DNA of 62,603 nucleotides from Acaryochloris sp. IP29b_bin.148 (GTDB taxonomy: Bacteria; Cyanobacteriota; Cyanobacteriia; Thermosynechococcales; Thermosynechococcaceae), in NCBI RefSeq assembly GCF_028285565.1, contig NZ_JANQOY010000113.1, forward strand, positions 1-62,603. The letters run 5' to 3'. This document shows, in pieces, positions 8,649-17,742 of the stretch. A model generated the notes under the pieces. That model searched no databases. It had not been told where the DNA came from and worked only from the letters and a program-made list of their open reading frames with translations. Every line of letters begins with the position of its first letter. Position 1 is the first letter of the stretch. The translations under genes were made by a program, and so were the position numbers.

Positions 8649-9983
8649 TTAAGCATTTGGACGCAGGGCAACTTCAGTACGGTTATCAAACAAATGGATT
8701 TTATCCAGCTGAACGGAGAACCATAGCTGTTCACCAACAGTGACTTGCTGGTATGGATTGATGCGGACAATCAATGGCTCACGCTCATCTGAGCCATGGT
8801 TGAGATGCAAGGAAAGATAGGTTTCATGACCTAATGCCTCTACCAATTCAACTTCAGCAGGGATATGACAAGGGTCCTGGGAGGCTAAATCGAGGTGTTC
8901 GGGGCGAATCCCTAGGGTCAATGTTTGGCCTTGATAGGGTTGGAGAAGGGTTGACCATACCTCAGGCAAGTTAAGGCTGAATTGGGGATGATACAAACGG
9001 CGCGATGTTTTGACTTGTACCGGAATAAAGTTCATCGGTGGTGAACCAATAAACTGAGCCACAAACCGATTGGCGGGGCGGTTATAGAGTTCTAAGGGGC
9101 TCGAAATTTGCTGAATCTGCCCAGCATTCATAACGGCAATGCGATCGCCCATGGTCATCGCCTCTGTTTGGTCGTGGGTCACATAAACGGTGGTTGTGCC
9201 CAGTTGCCGCTGTAACTTAACGATTTGGGCTCGGGTCTGAGTTCGCAGTTTGGCATCTAAATTAGAGAGGGGTTCGTCCATTAAAAAGACTTGAGGATCA
9301 CGGGCCATGGCCCGTCCTAAGGCCACTCTTTGTTTTTGTCCGCCCGACAGCTGTTTAGGAAGTCGATCCAGCAAGCTTTCAATTTGGAGAACTTCAGCCA
9401 CCTGCTGAACCTGCTGCTCAATCCACTTTTCCCGTTTTGAACGATACCGTAAGGGTTTCGGTAGAAGTCGTGTTGCCGCGACAAGTCCTGACTCACAACC
9501 ATTGCGCATAACAACCAGCGGTGAACGTCGCTTCGGTATCCGCTGGGACTGGGTTCGGCGTAACCCAAAGGCCAGGTTGTTATAAACGCTCATATGAGGA
9601 TACAGGGCATAGCTTTGAAACACCATGGCAATATCCCGAGCCTTGGGGGGAAGATGATTGATTTTGCGATCGCCAATCCAGATATTCCCACCTGTTAAAT
9701 CTTCTAATCCTGCAATTAAGCGCAGCAGTGTACTTTTGCCGCAGCCCGAAGGCCCCACCAGCACCATAAATTCTCCCTCCTCTACCGTGAGGTTAATTCG
9801 GCGCAGCACCGTCATCATATCCGGCTGGGTTTTCGGTTGTGGCGTTGTGTCAGTGGGCGTTGGGTCAACCTGGATCGACTCTACGGGTGCAAGCGCCGAG
9901 GTGCGATCGCCTTTTCGTGTAGGAAAACTTTTATAGACATCCTCAAAGACAACCTGAGCCACAGCAAAATCGGAATCCGTCAC
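8649..9983 (-). CDS. ABC importer ATPase, MalK/UgpC/GgtA type, with two inserts
   Basis: This 444-residue ATPase belongs to the CUT1 (sugar/osmolyte import) class. It has Walker A GPSGCGKST near residue 80, the Q-loop FQSYALYPHMSVYNN, signature LSGGQKQRVALGRAMAR, Walker B QVFLMDEPLSNLDAKLR, H-loop YVTHDQTEAMTMGD and a C-terminal TOBE region ending in LFDNRTEVALRP. It is longer than the usual 360-370 residues. One proline/threonine-rich insert (about 30-58) precedes the Walker A strand, and a basic insert of about 45 residues lies between the Q-loop and the signature. No permease or binding-protein gene is adjacent, so it probably serves permeases encoded elsewhere, as GgtA-type ATPases do. 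Confidence 0.85.
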   Translation of the reverse strand: MTDSDFAVAQVVFEDVYKSFPTRKGDRTSALAPVESIQVDPTPTDTTPQPKTQPDMMTVLRRINLTVEEGEFMVLVGPSGCGKSTLLRLIAGLEDLTGGNIWIGDRKINHLPPKARDIAMVFQSYALYPHMSVYNNLAFGLRRTQSQRIPKRRSPLVVMRNGCESGLVAATRLLPKPLRYRSKREKWIEQQVQQVAEVLQIESLLDRLPKQLSGGQKQRVALGRAMARDPQVFLMDEPLSNLDAKLRTQTRAQIVKLQRQLGTTTVYVTHDQTEAMTMGDRIAVMNAGQIQQISSPLELYNRPANRFVAQFIGSPPMNFIPVQVKTSRRLYHPQFSLNLPEVWSTLLQPYQGQTLTLGIRPEHLDLASQDPCHIPAEVELVEALGHETYLSLHLNHGSDEREPLIVRINPYQQVTVGEQLWFSVQLDKIHLFDNRTEVALRPNA

Positions 9984-10089
9984 ATCGCTCTCAGCCTATT
10001 GTGCTGTCCGATTTCAGTCAAGAGAATTTTCCAGATAAAGAGAAGGATTTGTTAAGATTCCCACAGGGAAATCCAGGTATTGTGTCTGC

Positions 10090-11547
10090 ATGCTGCTGAC
10101 CGCCCAATTATTACTCAGTTACCAGCGTTGTCACCGACAAGCGTTCTTAGAGGTTTATGAAGACAAAACAAAGAAAACGGCCCCCAGCGATTTTCTCAAC
10201 AAGCTGCGTCAGGATCGAATTGAACAGCAACATCATTTCTTTACCTCACAAACTTGGGTAACACCGGAATATCCAAAATATGATTGGCATGCAGGTGCCC
10301 AGGCGACCGTAGCACTGATGCAGGCGGGAGCCCCACAAATTCGACGAGGCGTGCTCTTAGTTGAACAAGACTATAGCGTTCTGTACCAGAGTCTCCCCGA
10401 TCTCTTAACCAAAGTACCGGGAACATCGGTATTTGGCGATTGGCTCTATGTGCCCACAGATATTCGCCTCAGTAAGCGCCCCAAATTGGAATATCAAATT
10501 CTGGCTACCTTCCACGCTTATCTTCTCGCCTGCTTACAAGGAAGTTGGCCAGAAACGGCCTATCTCTACCTGCGCGAGCGAGGGTCTTATGAGGTCAACC
10601 TCACCCTCAACCAACCCAAACTCGATCAGTTGCTATCCGAACTCCTCGATGTTCTGCTGAATCAACAAGAGCCCGAAGTCTTTATTGTCAGCCATCGATG
10701 TAGTCTATGTGGATGGTTGTCCCACTGCTATCAGATTGCCCAGCAAGACCAACATTTATCCCTCTTACCGGGGGTTACCCCTAGCCGTTACCCGATTCTT
10801 CAATCCCATAACTTGGCCAGTGTGGAAGATTTAGCCCTTGTGGATCCCGTCCATCTGGCTCAAGTCACTGGTTTTGGCAAAGAAGTAGCCGTTAAGCTCG
10901 TGTGTCAAGCTCAGGCGTTTGCCCAGCAATCTCCCGTCTTATTTGCCCCCAAGGCCATTGAAACGACGACACCGCTCGTTGTCGCTGCGCCCATCGAGCT
11001 TTACTTTGATATTGAGGCAGAACCTAGTCTTAATCTGGCGTATCTTCACGGTGTTTTAGTGGTTGATCGGGACGATCAGACGCAAACCTTTCATTCCTGC
11101 CTCGCTGATTGTCCTGAACAGGAAGAACAAGTGTGGTTCCAATTTCTCGACTTAGTCTTAAGGTATCCCCAAGCTCCGATCTATCATTTCTGTGCCTATG
11201 AAGTTCAAACCGTTGAACGGCTAGCAAAGCTGTATGGCACCCCCGACAGCATCGTTCAACCCCTGATTGAGCGGTTTGTTGATTTGCACGCCCTGGTGAC
11301 CCAGACGGTAGTTTTACCCGTTGAGAGCTACACCCTAAAGTTGATTGCCCGGTGGTTAGGCTTTCAATGGCGAAACAGCGAAGCCAATGGTGCCCAATCC
11401 ATCTATTGGTATAGCGAGTGGCTAGCCACAGGCAACCGTCATTTCTTAGATACTATTGTTCACTACAACGAAGATGACTGCCAAGCCACCCATCACATCA
11501 AAAACTGGCTCGCTGACTTTTTACAATCTGACCAGAGCACCGCTTGA
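10090..11547 (+). CDS. TM0106-family RecB-like putative nuclease
   Basis: This 485-residue protein has an N-terminal RecB/Cas4-like region, a cysteine cluster CSLCGWLSHC near residue 205, and a helix-hairpin-helix-like stretch (ASVEDLALVDPVHLAQVTGFG). The C-terminal half resembles RNase H-like DEDD exonucleases: ELYFDIEAEPSLN supplies D-E, and YNEDDCQATHHI near the end supplies the final acidic residues. This order matches the TM0106 family of predicted nucleases. It probably cuts or trims DNA, but no substrate is established. It starts 106 bp from the divergent ABC ATPase gene and is convergent with proC. Confidence 0.75.
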   Translation: MLLTAQLLLSYQRCHRQAFLEVYEDKTKKTAPSDFLNKLRQDRIEQQHHFFTSQTWVTPEYPKYDWHAGAQATVALMQAGAPQIRRGVLLVEQDYSVLYQSLPDLLTKVPGTSVFGDWLYVPTDIRLSKRPKLEYQILATFHAYLLACLQGSWPETAYLYLRERGSYEVNLTLNQPKLDQLLSELLDVLLNQQEPEVFIVSHRCSLCGWLSHCYQIAQQDQHLSLLPGVTPSRYPILQSHNLASVEDLALVDPVHLAQVTGFGKEVAVKLVCQAQAFAQQSPVLFAPKAIETTTPLVVAAPIELYFDIEAEPSLNLAYLHGVLVVDRDDQTQTFHSCLADCPEQEEQVWFQFLDLVLRYPQAPIYHFCAYEVQTVERLAKLYGTPDSIVQPLIERFVDLHALVTQTVVLPVESYTLKLIARWLGFQWRNSEANGAQSIYWYSEWLATGNRHFLDTIVHYNEDDCQATHHIKNWLADFLQSDQSTA

Positions 11548-11606
11548 TTCGGAACAGATCATGTTTGAATCAATCATCGGTTGCTCGTTTCAGGGGTACA
11601 GCGATA

Positions 11607-12422
11607 CTAGTCTTGGCCTAACTCTTGCGATCGCTGATAAGCCGCCTGAACTGCCCCAATCAAAGCAGACCGCAGTCCTGCCTGTTCCAAAGCAGCCACC
11701 CCAGCAATGGTTGTGCCGCCTGGACTGGTCACTTGATCTTTCAGTTGCGCAGGGTGCAATCCAGTCTCTTGGACTAAGGTTGCCGTCCCTAACAATGTTT
11801 GCAGCGCCAATTGAGCGGCAATGGACCGGGGTAACCCTACCGAAACCCCGCCATCCGTAAGCGCTTCCAGAACCAAAGCGACAAAGGCTGGCCCCGATCC
11901 TGAAAGACCCGTGACAGCATCCATTAACGTTTCAGGGACCGTCACAACTTTTCCAACTGCACTAAATAGCTGGCGGGCCAACGCCAAATGAGTCGCGTTG
12001 GCCTGACAACCCGCAGCAAGTGCTGCCATTCCCGCCCCCACAGTCGCCGGTGTATTGGGCATGACTCGTACCACTGGACATCCCTTAAATGCCGACTCTA
12101 GTGTGGCTAAGGGGATTCCCGCCAAAATAGAGAGAACGAGGCAGCCAGGAGGAATCGCTGCTTGGAGCTGAAGCGCCACACTTTGGAAAGCCTGGGGCTT
12201 AACCGCTAAGAGCAGCACCTGCGAAGAAGATGCAACGGCTAGATTGTCAGTGCTAACTTGGACTTGATATTTATCGGCCAGATCATGCAGACGGTCGCTG
12301 GCAATATCACTGACCTGGATTTGCTCAGGTACACAAAATTTTTGCGAGATTAGGCGCGACAAAATGGCTTCGGCCATCACTCCACCACCGATGATGCCAA
12401 GCCGATCCTTAAAATAACTCAC
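11607..12422 (-). CDS. proC: Pyrroline-5-carboxylate reductase
   Basis: This 271-residue ProC catalyses the last step of proline synthesis, NAD(P)H-dependent reduction of pyrroline-5-carboxylate. It has the Rossmann motif LGIIGGGVMAEAIL at the N-terminus, VRVMPNTPATVGAG in the middle and GLSGSGPAFVALVLEAL in the helical dimerisation domain. The family signature HPAQLKDQVTSPGGTTIAG lies near the C-terminus. It lies downstream of sepF on the same strand with a 94-bp gap, part of the pipX-pipY-sepF-proC order seen in many cyanobacteria. Confidence 0.96.
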   Translation of the reverse strand: MSYFKDRLGIIGGGVMAEAILSRLISQKFCVPEQIQVSDIASDRLHDLADKYQVQVSTDNLAVASSSQVLLLAVKPQAFQSVALQLQAAIPPGCLVLSILAGIPLATLESAFKGCPVVRVMPNTPATVGAGMAALAAGCQANATHLALARQLFSAVGKVVTVPETLMDAVTGLSGSGPAFVALVLEALTDGGVSVGLPRSIAAQLALQTLLGTATLVQETGLHPAQLKDQVTSPGGTTIAGVAALEQAGLRSALIGAVQAAYQRSQELGQD

Positions 12423-12516
12423 AGGAAAACCTCAAAGCCTCAGGCAGCAGAACAATGTTCCAGTCTACCAAAGCTCAAACTCCGCACTAAATCTTATGCA
12501 CTAAGGGCAAAAGAAC

Positions 12517-13101
12517 TTACTGAGCCATCGCTCGATTCATCTGCATATCACCTTTCCAAGCGGCTGTACTGGGGGGACGAGAGAAGTGAGGCGCAGGTGC
12601 TTCATGTACAACACCCATATGAGTACTCACTTGAACACAGTTAGGGGTAAACAGGAAGATACTGTCTCCGACGCGCTCTTGGTGACCATCAATGGTGTAA
12701 GTGGCACCCGCAACAAAATCGACGGCTCGCTGAGCTTGCCCTGGCTCCATCATCGTCAGGTTTAAGACCACAGATTTGCGCTCACGTAATGCTTGAATCA
12801 CTTGAGGCATTTCTTCAAAAGCACGAGGTTCCATCACCAATACTTCTGTGGTAGATCCCCACAAACGACTAGCGCCAGGCATACCGACAACATTGCTTGT
12901 ATTGGACACTTGAGACCCCTGTTCTTTCTCAGATTGATTGTTCAGCGTTTCCTTTAGGTCAACAGAATCTTCAGAGTATGAATATTGATGATCTGAATAC
13001 CCGTCATTTTGAATTTCATCATACTCATCAACATAGTCATAATCATCATCTGATTCTGGGATGCCGACGAAATCCTTTAGTTTGCCAAATAAACTACTCA
13101 C
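12517..13101 (-). CDS. sepF: Cell division protein SepF
   Basis: SepF is a membrane-associated FtsZ-binding protein that helps assemble the division ring. The frame is open for 24 more codons upstream. A GTG at 13101 is the better start, because it yields [13 protein letters not shown], the usual amphipathic SepF N-terminus, and has GGAG 8 nt before it. The protein is then 194 residues. An acidic tyrosine-rich linker ([14 protein letters not shown]...) follows. The SepF core comes next, with [38 protein letters not shown] and [16 protein letters not shown]. Confidence 0.93.
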   Translation of the reverse strand: MSSLFGKLKDFVGIPESDDDYDYVDEYDEIQNDGYSDHQYSYSEDSVDLKETLNNQSEKEQGSQVSNTSNVVGMPGASRLWGSTTEVLVMEPRAFEEMPQVIQALRERKSVVLNLTMMEPGQAQRAVDFVAGATYTIDGHQERVGDSIFLFTPNCVQVSTHMGVVHEAPAPHFSRPPSTAAWKGDMQMNRAMAQ

Positions 13102-13702
13102 GAGTTGGGCTCCATCTATTGAGGGTTTGAGGTTATAAATAACCTGATTCAAGAAGACTGAACAATGGTTCAATCTAGAGTCATCAAGGCAATTTTTAGG
13201 ATAAAGATCTCTATTAAATTTAGATCCTTACATCAAACGCGTATTTGTTTGATTTGTCAATGCTATTACCGCCTTAATTTCTTAAGGCTGATCGCTAATA
13301 AAAGTAATCAGGTATTTACGACAAATTACATAGCGTGGAAAATTTAGATTGAATTATACATCACTGTTCGAATCACAGTACACAGGGTCAGAGATTGAAA
13401 CTAAAGTTTATATTAAGGAACCATTTCCTTTACATCGTTAGCTAGCGAGCTATTTTCTTAATATTTTCTTGCTATAAATACCGTTCTCGGAAGGTAAAAA
13501 AACTTGCTCTCAATAGTCTGGATGGCACTATGCCGAAATTGACAAGAGTCTGGGATATATTCTGCAGAAATATTAAGTCAGATGCTACGCTCCTAAACCT
13601 TAAGAGACTTTTTAGAAAAGTTAGTCAGTCATCTACACCTCTTGATCTCTCGTTGGTAAACAGAGCCTTGAAATGCATCTTTTACGTAGAAGACAGATCT
13701 TT
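13102..13702. other. AT-rich gap between pipY and sepF
   Basis: This 600-bp stretch holds no convincing coding frame; the one longer open frame on the plus strand has no family features. It probably carries the sepF promoter and 5' leader, since the upstream pipY gene runs in the same direction. I could not pick out a clear promoter or terminator by eye. Confidence 0.5.
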
Positions 13703-14392
13703 TCATTTAGGTCGATCCCCAAATATACATTGCCCTAATCGAATCATCGTTGCTCCAGATTGAACGGCTAAAGGATAATCATTAGACATTCCCATTGATA
13801 GCTCCGACAAAGTCCCTAAACCTTGAGCTTCTTGAGTTAGGTCTGATGCCAGCTGTCGAGTTTTTTGAAATGTGTCTAAAGCCTTTTTTTCTGTTAACCC
13901 TCTGGGTAATATGGTCATCAACCCCCGCCATTGGAGACTAGAGCAGGCCTGTAAGGCGGATAGATCGGTTTTTAGATCTGCGATGGACCAACCAAATTTA
14001 GTAGGGTCAGGGAGAATTTTTACCTGTAGACAGAGTTGGGGAGAGGACTGGTGTGAGCTAGACAGAACCAGGCGCTCAAGGCGTTGAGCTAAGGGCAAAC
14101 TATCAACTGAATGAATCCAGTCAAAGTGCTGAATCGCAAGTTTAGCTTTGTTACTTTGCAAATGACCAATAAGATGCCAGGTAATGTCCTGTAAGTCTTT
14201 TAACTCAGTCATTTTATGGACAGCCTCTTGCACCCTACTTTCACCGAAGTCCCGAACGCCTGCAGTGTAAGCCTGTCTGATCAGATCTGCAGGCATATAC
14301 TTAGAGACTGCAATCAGACGAACAGACGGAGGGAGAGTGTCTCGAATTGCAATGACACGCTCTTGAATGGTCAAGGGAGGCGAGGATGGCAT
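13703..14392 (-). CDS. pipY: PipY, YggS/PLPBP-family PLP-binding protein
   Basis: This 229-residue protein of the YggS/PROSC family binds pyridoxal phosphate and helps keep PLP and amino-acid pools balanced; it is not known to be an enzyme. The PLP lysine lies in RLIAVSKYMPADLI near residue 30. Family blocks include FGESRVQEAVHKM, WHLIGHLQSNKAKL and LSMGMSNDYPLAVQSGATM, ending RLGQCIFGDRPK. Its start overlaps the pipX stop by one base (TAATG), the tight arrangement typical of the cyanobacterial pipX-pipY operon. In Synechococcus the two genes are functionally linked. Confidence 0.94.
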   Translation of the reverse strand: MPSSPPLTIQERVIAIRDTLPPSVRLIAVSKYMPADLIRQAYTAGVRDFGESRVQEAVHKMTELKDLQDITWHLIGHLQSNKAKLAIQHFDWIHSVDSLPLAQRLERLVLSSSHQSSPQLCLQVKILPDPTKFGWSIADLKTDLSALQACSSLQWRGLMTILPRGLTEKKALDTFQKTRQLASDLTQEAQGLGTLSELSMGMSNDYPLAVQSGATMIRLGQCIFGDRPK

Positions 14393-14661
14393 TAAGGAAA
14401 AGTTTGTTGATGAACAAGCTGAAGTTGGTCATAGTCCTGACGCGAACCTGAGCGTCTAAGAATTCGCAAACGGCTTTCGACAGTGACCCGCGCTTCTTGC
14501 CGAGAAATAGCGGAAAATTCCAGTCCTCGTTCTGAGATTGTCACGACAAAAAATAATCGCTGCGCATAGAGTGTGGTGTACAAGGCACTCTCTGAGTCAA
14601 TCAGACAAAGACTGAAGAGCAGACCAAATGTTGGATGATTCAAGTATGTTTCAGTGATCAT
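14392..14661 (-). CDS. pipX: PipX, NtcA coactivator and PII-binding protein
   Basis: This 89-residue protein matches PipX in length and sequence. It has ETYLNHPTFGLLFSLC at the N-terminus (the Tudor-like domain), TLYAQRLFFVVTI in the middle, and a C-terminal helical part (VESRLRILRRSGSRQDYDQL). PipX swaps between PII (GlnB) and the global nitrogen regulator NtcA according to 2-oxoglutarate and ADP/ATP levels. It is the first gene of the pipX-pipY pair. The 420 bp upstream should hold its promoter; no NtcA box was found by eye. Confidence 0.95.
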   Translation of the reverse strand: MITETYLNHPTFGLLFSLCLIDSESALYTTLYAQRLFFVVTISERGLEFSAISRQEARVTVESRLRILRRSGSRQDYDQLQLVHQQTFP

Positions 14662-15083
14662 TCGCGTTTACTTGAAATGCCTAAGCGTCAGTGTGAGCGA
14701 AGGAACAGCAGTGAACTCAGCAATAAAAGAAAGTCCATTGTTTTTGCTCAAGCAGGTTTCAGGTTAAGGACAGAATAGTTAGCAATCACCAATACCATAC
14801 TTGCCCGACTCTTCACATTGACTGATACCTTGCCCACTGATACCTTGCCCATGAAGGGTTTTACGGAGAGGAGAGTGCTGAGAAATAACGGCCAAGGTCG
14901 CTGGAATGGACTGCTTATTCCGTTATCTTTTCGGCATCAGAAAAGTAGAAATTGTCGTTTATTATACTGGACAAGATTGTATCTGTTTTAAACCATCCAT
15001 TGGGATGCTTAGCGTGAAGAAGAGGCGTGAGGCGTTTTGAAGGGCTGGGCTGCGGCAGATATCAACGATTCATGAACAGTGGT
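14662..15083. other. Intergenic region upstream of pipX
   Basis: This 420-bp gap lies between pipX (reading leftward) and the 3' end of the TrpE/PabB-like gene (same strand). No gene is visible. It contains a perfect 15-bp tandem duplication, listed separately, and presumably the pipX promoter. Confidence 0.5.
14821..14850. repeat. 15-bp perfect tandem repeat
   Basis: Two head-to-tail copies of ACTGATACCTTGCCC are followed directly by ATG. A degenerate relative (ATACCATACTTGCCC) lies about 20 bp before the first copy. It sits upstream of pipX in a non-coding gap. It may simply be slippage, or a duplicated protein-binding site. Confidence 0.8.
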
Positions 15084-16487
15084 TTAATCTCCCATTTTCT
15101 GGATCGCTCGAACTTGAGCTTTAGCTTTTTGTAAGGATTCTAACCATTCTTGTTCAGGGTTGCTGTCCGCAACGATCCCGGCGCCCACCTGCCCCCAAAT
15201 GATGGCAGGTTGCAGTAAGCCGCTACGAGGGTGCAATGATTGCTCAGTCGGTGTAACCAACAGCGTTCGAATTAAAATATTGAGATCTAACCGTCCCCGA
15301 TGGTCTAGATAGCCACAGGACCCATAAAACAAGCTGCGTCGATAGGGTTCTAGGGTTGCAATAATTTCCATACAGCGTACTTTAGGGCAGCCTGTAATGG
15401 TTCCACCGGGGAACATAGAACGAATCAAGTCAATAGGAGAGCAACTGGGTTTTAAGAGGCCCACAATATTACTCACCAAGTGAGTGACATGGCTATAGTA
15501 TTCGAGGACCAAAAATTCATCGACGGCTACCGATCCCCAGGTGCAGACCCGGCCTAAATCGTTGCGTTCAAGATCAACTAGCATCGTATGCTCAGCCCGT
15601 TCTTTGACATTATTGAGGAGTGCTTGGGCTAACGCATGATCTTGCTCGGGTGTGGTCCCCCGAGGTCGAGTCCCCGCAATCGGTCGGGTCTCTGCTTGAT
15701 GGCCATACAGTTTGACCAACCGCTCAGGCGAACAGCTAACGACTGATCCCCACGGGGTCCGCCAGTAGCTCGCAAAGGGGGAAGGGTTGATGGTCTGCAG
15801 ATTGGTATAAAGCTGCCAAGCATCAACAGAGGCGGTGACACAAAAGCGAGTAGATAGGTTGGCCTGAAAGATATCTCCAGCCTGAATATGCTGGAGGGCT
15901 TGCTGGACCATTCTTTCATATTCAACGTTATTGGTTAGAAATTGAAAGTCTGTCGGATCACAGTAAGGGGAATGAGTCGGTGTCGGCAAGACTTGGTGCA
16001 ACCGTTGCTCTAAACGGTCCAGCTGCTGGGGATCAGTGGCGGCCAACCAGAGGCGCTGCTGTTGGTGATCTAAAACGGCAAAGTTCTCAGGTTCATACCA
16101 ATAGGCGACCGGAAACGGTAGGGGATCGGGTTGTAAGCGGGGTAAGCGTTCTATTTCCCAGGCCAGATCATAACCCAGCCATCCCAGCCACCCCCCTTGA
16201 AAGGGCAGATCCTCTGGGGCAGCGTTTTCTCTTAGAGAGGGGCCACACTGCAAAAGCTGCTCTAGAAAGGGGAGGATATGGCCCACTTGAGGGGTCCATA
16301 GACGCTGCTTGCCGGCAATCTGTCGTGGCCCCCCTGCACAAATCGAGTATCGCCCTAGCGGATGAGGGTGAGGACTTTCTAATAGGGTGGCAATGGTCTG
16401 TTCTGAAAAAAGGGCAGTGAAGAGGGTGGAACCGCTGCGATCGCATAAGGGTTGCGATCGCCAATACCAAGGATGTAACACGTCCAT
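15084..16487 (-). CDS. Chorismate-utilising enzyme, TrpE/PabB component I family
   Basis: This 467-residue enzyme has the full chorismate-binding domain: TRPIAGTRPRGTTPEQDHAL, LVDLERNDLGRVC, MFPGGTITGCPKVRCMEII and GQVGAGIVADSNPEQEW. It should amminate chorismate with an amidotransferase partner encoded elsewhere. The PIAGT motif has alanine where E. coli PabB has its lysine (PIKGT), which leans toward anthranilate synthase. Some aminodeoxychorismate synthases also have alanine, so TrpE versus PabB is left open. The ATG at 16487 is preferred over an upstream in-frame start that would overlap the EcfT gene; it leaves a 22-nt gap. Confidence 0.85.
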   Translation of the reverse strand: MDVLHPWYWRSQPLCDRSGSTLFTALFSEQTIATLLESPHPHPLGRYSICAGGPRQIAGKQRLWTPQVGHILPFLEQLLQCGPSLRENAAPEDLPFQGGWLGWLGYDLAWEIERLPRLQPDPLPFPVAYWYEPENFAVLDHQQQRLWLAATDPQQLDRLEQRLHQVLPTPTHSPYCDPTDFQFLTNNVEYERMVQQALQHIQAGDIFQANLSTRFCVTASVDAWQLYTNLQTINPSPFASYWRTPWGSVVSCSPERLVKLYGHQAETRPIAGTRPRGTTPEQDHALAQALLNNVKERAEHTMLVDLERNDLGRVCTWGSVAVDEFLVLEYYSHVTHLVSNIVGLLKPSCSPIDLIRSMFPGGTITGCPKVRCMEIIATLEPYRRSLFYGSCGYLDHRGRLDLNILIRTLLVTPTEQSLHPRSGLLQPAIIWGQVGAGIVADSNPEQEWLESLQKAKAQVRAIQKMGD

Positions 16488-16509
16488 GTAGAGATTCAAT
16501 GCAACGGAC

Positions 16510-17496
16510 TTAAGGAAAAGTGCCCACCCAAATCCGCACACCACACAGGAGGACCACTAACACGAGAGCGAACCGATCCAATGCATGGATATGGAGTTGA
16601 TGCCATTTGACTTGGTGGTGATTAGGACTAGTAAATCCTCGTACCATCATGGCACTAGCGACTTGTTCAGCCCGAAGGAACAGATTTTCAATCAGTCGAT
16701 CCGCGAGTAATAGCCATAATTGGATGGCTCCCCGTACCCCCAATTTTTTCCAGTTAATGGCGCGGGTCCGAATCGCCCGAATCAGATTCTGAATTTCTTC
16801 TAAGACCAGCGGGATAAAGCGGAGTGAGAGGGTTAGCGTTAAAGTCACTTCTGTAATCGGGATCCGCCATCGTTTAAGAGGCTGTAGCAGTCTATCAATG
16901 GCGACGGTAATTTCTTCTGGGGCTGTGGTGAGCAGATATAAGTTGGTGCTGTAAATCAGTGTAAAGAGCCAAGTTCCAAATCGCAGCCCCAACTCTAGCG
17001 ATCGACGGGTAATTCTCACGGGGCCTTTGTGAAACAGCACATACCGATAGACGGTCGGTGGGGACGGCGGCAGGGGCTCTGAGGTGGGATGAGGCGTTTG
17101 GTTAGACTGCCAAAACAGCAAGGGCCGATACCAAGGTTGTTTTTTAAAGGTAGGAGGTGCCGATTGTTGCGTAAAGGTGAGTTCCCGGGCAGGCAATCTA
17201 GGCTGATAGGAGATCGCAAGTCCATCCGGCATCAATGCTGTAATTCCACCCACCAACACGCCTAACAGCAATAGCCACACCATTTGTTTTCGCCATACCC
17301 GGAAAGGAATACCAGCGAATAATGTCAGCAGAATCAGCCCCAGCACCATCGCGATCCGCCATGGTAAATCTGCCAGCATGGGGGTCAACAAAAACATCAT
17401 TAACCATGCCAGCTTTACTCGGGGGTCCAACCGATGTAACCAAGTCCGAGGTTGTTCTAAGTAAGACCCAATCGGTAGGGAGCGGAGCAGATCCAT
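16510..17496 (-). CDS. EcfT/CbiQ-type transporter transmembrane protein
   Basis: This 328-residue membrane protein of the energy-coupling-factor T (CbiQ) family starts at MDLLRSLPIGSYLEQPRTWL, with LHRLDPRVKLAWLMM typical of EcfT. Four or five membrane helices are visible. A polar proline-rich loop of about 60 residues splits them. Two coupling motifs of the Ala-Arg-Gly type lie in IRAIRTRAINW and SAMMVRGF; these contact the ATPases. EcfT joins a substrate-binding S component to ATPases for vitamin or metal uptake. No S component or ATPase is adjacent. It precedes the TrpE/PabB-like gene by 22 nt, so the two may be co-transcribed. Confidence 0.82.
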   Translation of the reverse strand: MDLLRSLPIGSYLEQPRTWLHRLDPRVKLAWLMMFLLTPMLADLPWRIAMVLGLILLTLFAGIPFRVWRKQMVWLLLLGVLVGGITALMPDGLAISYQPRLPARELTFTQQSAPPTFKKQPWYRPLLFWQSNQTPHPTSEPLPPSPPTVYRYVLFHKGPVRITRRSLELGLRFGTWLFTLIYSTNLYLLTTAPEEITVAIDRLLQPLKRWRIPITEVTLTLTLSLRFIPLVLEEIQNLIRAIRTRAINWKKLGVRGAIQLWLLLADRLIENLFLRAEQVASAMMVRGFTSPNHHQVKWHQLHIHALDRFALVLVVLLCGVRIWVGTFP

Positions 17497-17742
17497 TGAT
17501 GGCCTATGGGAAAGATCAGTCACCCACCTAGACATTGGTTGGCGGATGCACCTCTACACTATACAAATAGTGAAGGGTTGACGGAATGTTGTTTTGGATT
17601 GCTGAAGATGATCTCTGGGCGTGAAAGAGAAGGGTTGGCTCTGGATTAACCCACAGTGTTGTTGTCCTTGTACGCTGGGGCTAGCGGGCTGGGACAAGCG
17701 CTGGATCAGTGACGTTATGATATTGAACCGGGTTAGACCCTC

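Noticed and set aside
12517-13173. SepF start at ATG 13173
   Set aside because: The 24 added residues are not SepF-like. GTG at 13101 has GGAG upstream and the conserved N-terminus.
13530-13763. Plus-strand open frame in the pipY-sepF gap
   Set aside because: It overlaps the end of pipY and shows no family features or ribosome-binding site.
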